Below, one piece after another: positions 57,444 to 64,000 of a stretch of 64,000 nt of DNA (its first letter is position 1; every line of letters begins with the position of its first letter). The stretch lies in NCBI GenBank assembly GCA_038562375.1, contig JBCFAY010000002.1, positions 1 to 64,000 of the forward strand, written 5' to 3'. A model generated the notes under the pieces. The model made no database searches. It was given only the letters and a program-made list of their open reading frames with translations, and was not told the DNA's origin. A program made the translations under genes and the position numbers. Source of the stretch: JBCFAY01 sp038562375. GTDB lineage: Bacteria > Bacillota > Clostridia > Christensenellales > CAG-138.

Positions 57444-57731
57444 GAACGCTTCCCCTTTCATAACGATATATGATTTGACGGACTGTGCGCCGATACCGCC
57501 GGACAAGCGGCAAAACGCGGGGCGCATATTTCGATCAAGCTGTGTATTTCTTCCATGAGTATACGATACCCACCCTGAAAAATCAAGCACCGCGGGCGCG
57601 CGGCAAACCATGCCGCCGCGAACGGGCAAGAAATCGGCCTACCCGAAACAATACATTTGGGAGAATGATTGAACGGACGCCGCGAAGGTCCGCTGCGTCC
57701 GATTGATTCTTTCAAGATATCAAATCTATAT

Positions 57732-58841
57732 TTACTTTTCCTCGAACGGGAAGCGGAGATCAAGGCCCAACGCGTCGCGCACGCTGATGAGCTCGCCCCG
57801 CACGTCCGGCCCGATGGGCACGCCCTTATCCTTGCGCTCCTGCCAGATGAGGTATTCCTTTTCGCCCGCGGTATAGATGCGCTCCTGGCCCGGCGCTTTG
57901 TCGGACGCGCGCAGGGCCCGCAGGATATCCCCGGCCGTTTTTTTGAACGGCTCGAGCCCCATAAACGCCTCGGTATCAATCGCGATGAAGAAATGCCCGA
58001 GGTGATAGGGCACCATCTTCCCATCCTGGAACCCCAGGAGCATCTTCATATAGCTCCCTTGCTGCAGCGCGCAGGAGAAAATCTCGACCGCCGTTGCGTA
58101 TCCGTAGCCCTTAAAGCCCGCAAGCTCATCGCCGATTCCGCCGAGGGGCGCGAGCGCCGCGGTTCCTTTTACGAGGTCCTCCAATATCTGCACGGAATCC
58201 GTCAGCGCGCTTCCATCCCTGCCGATGACCATCCCGGCCGGAGTATCGAGGCCCTCGCGCGCGAAATACTCGATCTTGCCGCGCTGGGTGATAGAGGTCG
58301 CGCAATCGATCATGAAGGGGAACTCCTCATCGGTGGGCATACCGATGGTCAAAGGATTCGTGCCGAGCATATTCTCCACGCCGAACGTCGGCGCAATGGA
58401 AGGCCGCGCGTTGGTGCCGGTAATGCCGATCATGCCCGCCTTGGTCGCCATCGAAGCGTAGTAGCCCGCGATGCCGTAATGCGTCGAGTTGCGCACCGCA
58501 ACCATGCCCATGCCGTATGCTTTGGCCTTGTCGATCGCCATCTGCATGCTGCGAACGCCGATCACCTGGCCCATACCGTCGTGCCCGTCGACCACGGCGG
58601 TGGTCGGCGTTTCCCGCACGATCTCGTACTCCGTCACCGGCTTTTGTATGCCTGCGACCAGCCTGTCGATATAGATCGGCTTAAACCGGTTGACCCCGTG
58701 TGATTCGATCCCGCGCCGATCGCTCTCGAGCAGCACGTCCGTGCAGATCCTCGCGTCCGCCTCCGGCACGCCGTAGCCGATAAACGCCTCGGTAACGAAT
58801 TTCTCGATCAACGGCCACGATACATATTCCCTGTTTTCCAT
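57732..58841 (-). CDS. Malate/L-lactate dehydrogenase-family oxidoreductase
   Basis: A 369-residue NAD(P)-dependent dehydrogenase of the malate/lactate type-2 family (Ldh2/YlbC/AllD-like, not the Rossmann-fold LDH). Conserved segments are GIESHGVNRF, GMVAVRNSTHYGIAGYYA, GTNARPSIAPTFG and PLGGIGDELAGFKGYG. The substrate could be malate, lactate, ureidoglycolate or a 2-hydroxy acid and cannot be assigned. The ATG at 58841 has AAGGAAC. It follows glpK by 28 bp and is likely cotranscribed. Confidence 0.88.
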   Translation of the reverse strand: MENREYVSWPLIEKFVTEAFIGYGVPEADARICTDVLLESDRRGIESHGVNRFKPIYIDRLVAGIQKPVTEYEIVRETPTTAVVDGHDGMGQVIGVRSMQMAIDKAKAYGMGMVAVRNSTHYGIAGYYASMATKAGMIGITGTNARPSIAPTFGVENMLGTNPLTIGMPTDEEFPFMIDCATSITQRGKIEYFAREGLDTPAGMVIGRDGSALTDSVQILEDLVKGTAALAPLGGIGDELAGFKGYGYATAVEIFSCALQQGSYMKMLLGFQDGKMVPYHLGHFFIAIDTEAFMGLEPFKKTAGDILRALRASDKAPGQERIYTAGEKEYLIWQERKDKGVPIGPDVRGELISVRDALGLDLRFPFEEK

Positions 58842-58869
58842 GTTCTGTTCCTTTCGAAGCCCTTTTGAT

Positions 58870-60378
58870 TCAGTCCTTGGGATTCTCCCAGTCAAGGGCG
58901 CGCCGTACGGCGCGCCTCCATCCGGCATAGAGTTGCTCGCGCATTGACGCGTCGAGCTTCGGCTCAAACGCGCGCGCGTCGCCGCAGCGCGGGAGCCCGT
59001 CCCGGTCCCGCCAAACGCCCAGTTTAAGCCCCGCGAGATACGCCGCGCCCAGTGCTGTCGACTCCGTCACGCCCGCACGGACGACCCTGCAGTCCAAGTA
59101 ATCCGCCTGTAGCTGGAGCAGGATATCGCTCACGCTTGCGCCGCCGTCGGCCTTTAAATCGGAGATCGCGCAGCCCGAATCCTCCGCCATGGCCGCAGCG
59201 AGATCCTTCACCTGAAAGGCGATCGACTCGAGCACTGCGCGGGCGATGTGCGCCTTGCCCGTCCCGCGCGTCAGGCCAACCATCGTCCCGCGCGCGTACA
59301 TATCCCAATAGGGCGCTCCAAGGCCGGTAAACGCCGGAACGAAGTATGCCCCGCCCGCGTCGGGGACGGTTTCGGCCAGCTCGTCGCACTCGTGCGAGGT
59401 CTTGATCAACCCCAGGTCGTCGCGGAGCCATTTGATCGCCGACCCGGTGTTAAAGGCGCTGCCCTCGAGCGCATACTCGATTTTTCCGCCCTCGCCCCAG
59501 GCGATCGTGGTCAGCAGCCTGTTCTTTGAGCGAAGGGAGCGTTCCCCGGTGTTCATCATCAGAAAGCAGCCGGTTCCATAGGTGTTTTTCGCCGTTCCCG
59601 GCGCAAAGCACAGTTGACCGAACAGCGCCGCCTGCTGATCGCCTGCGGCGGCGGCGATCGGTATCCCCGCCAACGCCTCCATGCCGGGGATGCCTTTTGC
59701 GGCTTCCCCATAAAAGGCGCTCGAGGGCAGAACCTCCGGAAGCATACCCGTCGGGATTTCCAGCAGGCCGCACAAGCGCTCATCCCAGCGAAGCCCGTCG
59801 ATATCGTAGAGCATCGTGCGCGACGCGTTGCTGTAATCGGTGACGTGCTTCGCGCCCTTCGTAAAATTCCATATGAGCCAGGTATCGATCGTCCCAAAGA
59901 GCAACTCGCCGCGCCTTGCCCTCTCCCGCGCGCCTTGGACATGATCGAGTATCCACTTGATCTTGGTGGCGCTGAAATACGCGTCGATCAAAAGGCCGGT
60001 CTTTTCGGTCACATACGCCCCGAGCCCCTGCGCAGCAAGCGCTTCGCAGTCGGGCGCAGTGCGCCTGCACTGCCACACGATCGCGTTGTAGATCGGGCGC
60101 CCGGTCTCCCTCTCCCATACCACGGTTGTCTCGCGCTGGTTTGTGATGCCGATGCCCGCGATCTCAGACAGGGAAACGCCGCTTTTTTGGAGCGCGTCCG
60201 AAGCCGCGCGCGTCTGTGACGCGAGGATCCGCATCGGATCATGTTCGACCCAACCGGGCTTTGGATAAATCTGAGGAAATTCATTCTGCGATACGGCAAC
60301 GGGCTTTCCTGCCTCGTCAAAGAGCACGGCGCGAGAGCTGGTCGTTCCTTGATCCATCGCAAGAACGTATTTCGCCAT
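58870..60378 (-). CDS. glpK: Glycerol kinase
   Basis: A 502-residue FGGY-family kinase that phosphorylates glycerol with ATP. It opens with LAMDQGTTSSRAVLFD and contains NQRETTVVWERETG and NTYGTGCFLMMNTG. The C-terminal FGGY signature region has GGASVSDILLQLQAD. The length is standard. No glpF or glpD is in the window. GGGAGGG precedes the ATG at 60378. It heads a two-gene operon with the dehydrogenase. Confidence 0.95.
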   Translation of the reverse strand: MAKYVLAMDQGTTSSRAVLFDEAGKPVAVSQNEFPQIYPKPGWVEHDPMRILASQTRAASDALQKSGVSLSEIAGIGITNQRETTVVWERETGRPIYNAIVWQCRRTAPDCEALAAQGLGAYVTEKTGLLIDAYFSATKIKWILDHVQGARERARRGELLFGTIDTWLIWNFTKGAKHVTDYSNASRTMLYDIDGLRWDERLCGLLEIPTGMLPEVLPSSAFYGEAAKGIPGMEALAGIPIAAAAGDQQAALFGQLCFAPGTAKNTYGTGCFLMMNTGERSLRSKNRLLTTIAWGEGGKIEYALEGSAFNTGSAIKWLRDDLGLIKTSHECDELAETVPDAGGAYFVPAFTGLGAPYWDMYARGTMVGLTRGTGKAHIARAVLESIAFQVKDLAAAMAEDSGCAISDLKADGGASVSDILLQLQADYLDCRVVRAGVTESTALGAAYLAGLKLGVWRDRDGLPRCGDARAFEPKLDASMREQLYAGWRRAVRRALDWENPKD

Positions 60379-60422
60379 ATGCCCTCCCTGCGCCCGATCC
60401 ATTTTCGTTCAGCCGTTTAAAT

Positions 60423-60434
60423 ATCAGATCTGAT
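60423..60434. promoter_or_regulatory. 12-bp perfect palindrome upstream of glpK
   Basis: ATCAGATCTGAT lies 45 bp before the glpK start in a 264-bp gap shared with the divergent rqcP gene. It could be an operator. No regulator gene is adjacent. Confidence 0.35.
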
Positions 60435-60610
60435 CCGTTCTATTCTATGGTGCTGCAAAAGACTTCAATCCGCGCCGGCGAATACTTATGCAATCGCATG
60501 GCGCGCCGCATCACATTCACTATTATTGGGCAGTTGGCCCGAAAAGTCAATGGCCCGCACGGATGGTTCCGGCGCGAAAAACGCCGCTTTATGATCCGCC
60601 GGAGCTCTGA

Positions 60611-60616
60611 TATAAT
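60611..60616 (+). promoter_or_regulatory. rqcP-ispDF -10 element
   Basis: A consensus TATAAT 27 bp before the rqcP ATG with a poor -35 (TTTATG at the 17-bp position). GGGAGG follows just before the start codon. Confidence 0.5.
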
Positions 60617-60642
60617 AAAAAGAACGCTATGGGAGGTTTTGT

Positions 60643-60894
60643 ATGCGCCTTGACAAATTTCTAAAAGTATCCCGGATCATCAAGCGCCGCACCGTCGCCA
60701 ACGAGGCGTGCGACCTTGGCCGGGTCAGCGTCAATAACAAGGTGGCAAAGCCATCGACGGAGGTAAAAGTCGGGGATGTGCTCTCGCTACGCATCGGCGG
60801 AAAAATGCTCAGCGCACGGATACTGAGCATCAGCGAGCACGCGCTCAAGGCGGACGCCTCCGGCATGTATGAAGTGCTTCAGGAGGAGCCCTGA
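60643..60894 (+). CDS. rqcP: S4-domain RNA-binding protein (RqcP/Hsp15-like)
   Basis: An 83-residue S4-domain protein (MRLDKFLKVSRIIKRRTVANEAC), as in RqcP (YabO) and Hsp15. It works on stalled 50S subunits during ribosome-associated quality control, assisting C-terminal Ala tailing. The length and position beside ispDF and near mazG match the spore-former yabN-yabO area. The stop overlaps the ispDF start by one base (TGATG), so they are coupled. Confidence 0.9.
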   Translation: MRLDKFLKVSRIIKRRTVANEACDLGRVSVNNKVAKPSTEVKVGDVLSLRIGGKMLSARILSISEHALKADASGMYEVLQEEP

Positions 60895-62021
60895 TGCCAG
60901 TTTTCACCGGCATACTGCTCTGCGCCGGTTCTTCCGAGCGCATGGGAAAGACGGATAAGCTGACTCTCCCGCTCTTCGGACTCACGCCGCTTGAGCGAAG
61001 TTTAAACGCGCTCTTTGCCGCCGGGCTTGACCGGATCGTCATCGCGGTCTCGGAGCGGGCCGAGCCTACCGCGCGCCATGCCGCTGCGGATTGCCCCATC
61101 CCTGTAACGATCCTGCACGGGGGCGCGTCGCGCCAGGAGTCGTCGCTTTTAGCGCTCAGGGATGCAAAAGGCGCGGACGTCGTCGTCATCCACGACGCCG
61201 CTCGCTGCCTCGTCTCCCCCGCTCTAATTCGCGAAAGCGCGCAAGCCGCCCTTCGATACGGCAGCGGGGTCGCGGCCGTACCGGTACGGGATACGCTCCG
61301 GCATCGTGAACAAGGAACCACGATCGATCGCGACGGGCTCGTTATGATGCAGACGCCGCAGGCGTTTTGCTACGAGCAAATCCTCGCCGCAAGCGAATCC
61401 GCCGCGCGGGAAGGTTTTTTGGCGACCGACGAATGCATGATCTACGAACACGCCGGGTTTAAGCCGCATTTTATCACGGGGGATCTGATGAATCAAAAGC
61501 TGACCTATCCCGAAGATGTGCCTTTCTTCAAAAAAGCGCTTCAATTTCCGCGCGTGGGCTATGGCGAGGATACCCACCGGCTCGTCGAGGGGCGCGCGCT
61601 GATCCTGGGCGGCGTCCAAATTCCTTTCTCACTCGGGCTAATGGGGCATTCGGACGCGGACGCGCTCACGCACGCGGTCGTCGACGCGCTGCTCGGCGCG
61701 GCCGCCCTTGGCGATATCGGCACGCATTTTCCGGACAGTTCGGACGAATACCGCGGCATCTCCTCTCTTATCCTGCTCGAAAGGACGCGCGCCAAGCTTG
61801 AGGACGCCGGATACGCGGTTCTGAACATCGACGCGACCGTCGTCGCGCAGCAGCCAAGGCTCGCGCCATACATCGGTTCCATGCGGCAGGCCCTCGCCCG
61901 TGCGCTCTGCCTGCCCGACGAACGCGTCGGCGTAAAGGCGACAACGCCGGAGGGCGTCGGCCCCGAGGGCAGGCTCGAATGCATCACGGCGCGCTGCGTC
62001 GCATCCATCCTGCACATCTGA
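60894..62021 (+). CDS. ispDF: Bifunctional IspD/IspF
   Basis: A 375-residue fusion of two MEP-pathway enzymes. Residues about 1-222 are 2-C-methyl-D-erythritol 4-phosphate cytidylyltransferase (LLCAGSSERMGKTDKL, then VVIHDAARCLVSPALI). Residues about 223-375 are 2-C-methyl-D-erythritol 2,4-cyclodiphosphate synthase (GYGEDTHRL, GHSDADALTHAVVDALLGA, ending with CITARCVASI). Together with ispH elsewhere in the window this supports a MEP isoprenoid route. It ends at a bidirectional terminator. Confidence 0.95.
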   Translation: MPVFTGILLCAGSSERMGKTDKLTLPLFGLTPLERSLNALFAAGLDRIVIAVSERAEPTARHAAADCPIPVTILHGGASRQESSLLALRDAKGADVVVIHDAARCLVSPALIRESAQAALRYGSGVAAVPVRDTLRHREQGTTIDRDGLVMMQTPQAFCYEQILAASESAAREGFLATDECMIYEHAGFKPHFITGDLMNQKLTYPEDVPFFKKALQFPRVGYGEDTHRLVEGRALILGGVQIPFSLGLMGHSDADALTHAVVDALLGAAALGDIGTHFPDSSDEYRGISSLILLERTRAKLEDAGYAVLNIDATVVAQQPRLAPYIGSMRQALARALCLPDERVGVKATTPEGVGPEGRLECITARCVASILHI

Positions 62022-62124
62022 ACGCGCGTTTAGCGCGTTCCGCCTGCACCGCGTCAAAAGAGCGCAAAACCGTGCTTTAAGCAAAGGCCGCAACGCCCAA
62101 TGTGCCGGGAAACGCGACCAAAAC

Positions 62125-62152
62125 AAAAAAAGCTCCCGAAGGAGCTTTTTTT
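62125..62152. terminator. Bidirectional terminator between ispDF and hup
   Basis: Stem AAAAAAAGCTCC/GGAGCTTTTTTT (62125-62136 with 62141-62152) around a CGAA loop, with T-runs for both strands. Confidence 0.9.
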
Positions 62153-62162
62153 ATTGTTTCAA

Positions 62163-62438
62163 TTATGCATTAAGGGCATCTTTGAGAGCTTTGCCCGCTT
62201 TGAACGCCGGAGCATTGGAAGCCGCGATATCGATTTCGGCGCCGGTCATGGGGTTGTGGCCCTTATGAGCGGGACGGCTGCGGACTTCAAATACGCCAAA
62301 GCCAACAAGCTGCACTTTTTCACCGGCTTTGAGGGTTTCGGTGACGGTAGCGATAAAAGCGTTGACGGCCTTTTCCGCATCTTTTTTCGACATCGCGCTC
62401 TTTTCTGCAACCGCAGAAATAAGATCGGTTTTGTTCAT
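62163..62438 (-). CDS. hup: HU-type DNA-binding protein
   Basis: A 91-residue histone-like protein. It starts MNKTDLISAVAEKSAMSKKDAEKAV when read in two motifs and has the beta-arm signature GFGVFEVRSRPAHKG with PMTGAEIDI. It bends and compacts DNA. The start has an AGGAGG site. It lies downstream of mazG on the same strand and is probably also transcribed from its own promoter in the AT-rich gap. Confidence 0.95.
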   Translation of the reverse strand: MNKTDLISAVAEKSAMSKKDAEKAVNAFIATVTETLKAGEKVQLVGFGVFEVRSRPAHKGHNPMTGAEIDIAASNAPAFKAGKALKDALNA

Positions 62439-62530
62439 TTTTTACTGCCTCCTAATCATATAATGGATGAATGATCATTTGGTTTCCGCTCCTTATTGTA
62501 CCAGCCCCAGGCCCAATATACAAGGCGTTT

Positions 62531-63985
62531 CTAGCTTTTTTTCCCTGAAAATGGAGATATTTTTGCCAGATTCCACAGGCGGTCCATCTCGTCGAGGGTC
62601 ATTTGTTCCAAGTTGAGGTTTTGATGCGCCGCAAGCTTCTCCATCTGCTCAAAACGGCAGATAAATTTGTCCGTCGCCGCGTTGAGGATCGGTTCGGGTT
62701 TGCGCCCGCTCAGCCGCACGACGTTGACGACCGCAAAGAGCAGATCCCCCAGCTCTTCGTCGAGCCCTGAGCCGCTGTTGAGCGCATCCTGCACCTCTTG
62801 AGCTTCCTCCACCACCTTCTTGAGCGCATCGCCGGGATGTTCCCAGTCAAATCCAACATCAGCGGCTTTCTTCTGTACCTTATAGCTTCGAAGCAGCGCC
62901 GGGAAATTCATCGGTACCGCCCGGAGCACATCGGTCTGCGTATGAAAGCTCTTTTCAGTCTTTTTTAGCTTTTCCCAGTTTACCAATACCTCATTCGCGT
63001 CGCGCACGCTTGTATCCTTGAACACGTGCGGATGCCGATAAATGAGCTTGTTGACGATGCCCGTGCATACATCCCGCATCGTAAAGCGCTGGCGCTCCTC
63101 GCCGATGACAGCATGGAACACGATCTGCAGCAAAAGGTCGCCAAGCTCTTCCGCAAGAGCGTCGTCATCCTCCCTTTTGATCGCGTCAATGACCTCGTAG
63201 GTTTCCTCGATCAGCGCGTCCTGCAGGGATTGATGCGTCTGCTTGGCGTCCCAGGGGCAGCCGCCGGGTGCGCGAAGGCGCGCGGTCAGTTCCTCGAGCT
63301 GCCGCAGCCCGTGGCGGGACAGGCGCTCAAGCTGCTGCGCCGGCGGCACGACGAGCACCGTCGCGATGGAGATCCCCTCGCAGCGGTCAAGCTCGTACAG
63401 CGCGATTTGTCTGTACGAATAAGTCCCGTCCCCAGCCATGCTCGCAAGGTACACCGGCCAATCGTCCGGATAGTATTCGAGCAAATACAGTTTCACCTCG
63501 CCGGCGAGCAGCTTTGCATCGAACTCCTCCACAGCCAGCGGAAGCGTTACGTCGATGCGGCGGTCCGCGAGCGCCGCCGCGGTGCACACCCCGCACTCTC
63601 CGGCCAGCATCGGGCAGTTCGCAATCGCCGCCTGCGCGTATCCGACGCCGGGGATGCGCAGGACGCGTACATCAAGCTTGTCCGCTGCCTCTATGATATG
63701 CTTAAGAAGCTCCGTGCCCTCGATTCCCCGCCCGGGCACCGCGAACACGACATCGCGCTCGGGTTCCTCCAGGAGGCGTTCCGCGATCGCCCGGTGCAGC
63801 TGCGTGAAATCCTCAGTTCCTTCATAGAGGTCGTCCATCGCGATCCCGTCCGGCCGAAGCGCCGCCGCCCAGTCCATGCATGGATTCCTGAGCGTTTGAA
63901 AAAACAGCCTGTCCGCTTTTAAAACCGTCTCTTTCGAGGCGCACCCATACGTTTTAGGCGTACCCAGCGCCGCTATCGTGAGCAT
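62531..63985 (-). CDS. mazG: MazG nucleotide pyrophosphohydrolase with methylase-like N-domain (YabN type)
   Basis: A 484-residue fusion. Residues about 1-225 resemble a tetrapyrrole (uroporphyrin-III/precorrin) methylase fold (LTIAALGTP at the start, VFAVPGRGIEGTELL and GVGYAQAA). Residues about 235-484 are tandem MazG domains with EEXXE and EELGDLL motifs (EETYEVIDAI and EEAQEVQDAL). It hydrolyses non-canonical NTPs. The same fusion is YabN in Bacillus, near rqcP/yabO. The ATG at 63985 has AGGAGG; the gene is complete. Confidence 0.93.
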   Translation of the reverse strand: MLTIAALGTPKTYGCASKETVLKADRLFFQTLRNPCMDWAAALRPDGIAMDDLYEGTEDFTQLHRAIAERLLEEPERDVVFAVPGRGIEGTELLKHIIEAADKLDVRVLRIPGVGYAQAAIANCPMLAGECGVCTAAALADRRIDVTLPLAVEEFDAKLLAGEVKLYLLEYYPDDWPVYLASMAGDGTYSYRQIALYELDRCEGISIATVLVVPPAQQLERLSRHGLRQLEELTARLRAPGGCPWDAKQTHQSLQDALIEETYEVIDAIKREDDDALAEELGDLLLQIVFHAVIGEERQRFTMRDVCTGIVNKLIYRHPHVFKDTSVRDANEVLVNWEKLKKTEKSFHTQTDVLRAVPMNFPALLRSYKVQKKAADVGFDWEHPGDALKKVVEEAQEVQDALNSGSGLDEELGDLLFAVVNVVRLSGRKPEPILNAATDKFICRFEQMEKLAAHQNLNLEQMTLDEMDRLWNLAKISPFSGKKS

Positions 63986-64000
63986 TCGACTACCTCCTGA

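Noticed and set aside
1..64000. CRISPR arrays, prophage, insertion sequences
   Set aside because: No regularly spaced direct repeats, phage structural genes, integrases or transposases are visible on either strand.

Overview
The window reads as a chromosomal segment of an anaerobic, spore-forming, fairly GC-rich Firmicute of class Clostridia. The evidence is a stage II sporulation amidase (spoIIP) beside the germination protease gene gpr, a LonA/LonB protease pair, an ispH-rpsA fusion in the order cmk-plsC-ispH/S1, a ptb-buk pair, a B12-dependent (class II) ribonucleotide reductase, and a selenium-free, oxygen-independent enzyme set. I see no tRNA, rRNA, CRISPR array, prophage or insertion sequence. 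Most of the window is well-ordered core genome. The accessory-looking parts are 1-24 kb and short islands at about 27.9, 31.7 and 57 kb.

Layout. 0.1-1.8 kb: divergent 4Fe-4S protein and Crp/Fnr regulator. 2-3.9 kb: phenylacetate-CoA ligase plus ACT-domain protein, behind a leader that looks like a classical amino-acid attenuator with Phe codons. 4-6.5 kb: ABC-2 permease and tandem glycosyltransferase. 6.6-9.9 kb: cyclophilin, then acyl-ACP thioesterase with buk and ptb in one overlapping operon. 10-15.6 kb: a corrinoid methyl-transfer locus, with a PocR/AraC-type regulator, a corrinoid protein and a RibD-like reductase on one strand, and a UROD-like methyltransferase fused to a thioredoxin domain plus a G3E GTPase on the other. 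15.7-19 kb: small membrane proteins, an unassigned protein with three ferritin-like helical hairpins, and a cysteine hydrolase. 19-22 kb: molybdenum hydroxylase (two subunits, no FAD subunit) preceded by a leader RNA with a terminator/antiterminator switch. 22.1-22.6 kb: a decayed stretch with the C-terminal remnant of a hybrid cluster protein (hcp).

22.7-28.7 kb: radA, a membrane-anchored beta-propeller protein, a coiled-coil protein and ruvBA/ruvC, with a conserved-looking repeat between ruvA and ruvC. 28.8-31.5 kb: argG-argH under a probable ArgR operator. 31.7-32.6 kb: a DUF1835-type protein. 32.8-37 kb: lonA and lonB. 37.1-40.7 kb: cmk-plsC-ispH/S1. 40.7-44.2 kb: flavoprotein, histidine phosphatase, RpiR regulator and surE. 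44.5 kb: a small DUF6774-like protein. 44.8-48 kb: tig-clpP-clpX. 48.3-51.4 kb: nrdJ with paired NrdR boxes, then murI. 51.5-53.6 kb: spoIIP and gpr. 53.7 kb: rpsT. 54-56.6 kb: galE, ridA and holA. 56.7-60.4 kb: DUF1294, a TIGR04076-type protein, and glpK with a malate/lactate-type dehydrogenase. 60.6-64 kb: rqcP-ispDF facing hup and mazG (YabN type).

The most notable signals are regulatory. They are a Phe-codon attenuator on aryl-CoA ligase (fitting salvage of phenylacetate into phenylalanine), a candidate new riboswitch-like leader on the xanthine-dehydrogenase-type genes, and an Fnr-like site exactly at the class II activation distance. The most notable proteins are the UROD-thioredoxin fusion in a methyltransferase locus that lacks a recognisable substrate methyltransferase, and the triple ferritin-hairpin protein. 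All functional statements come from reading translated sequence without database searches.
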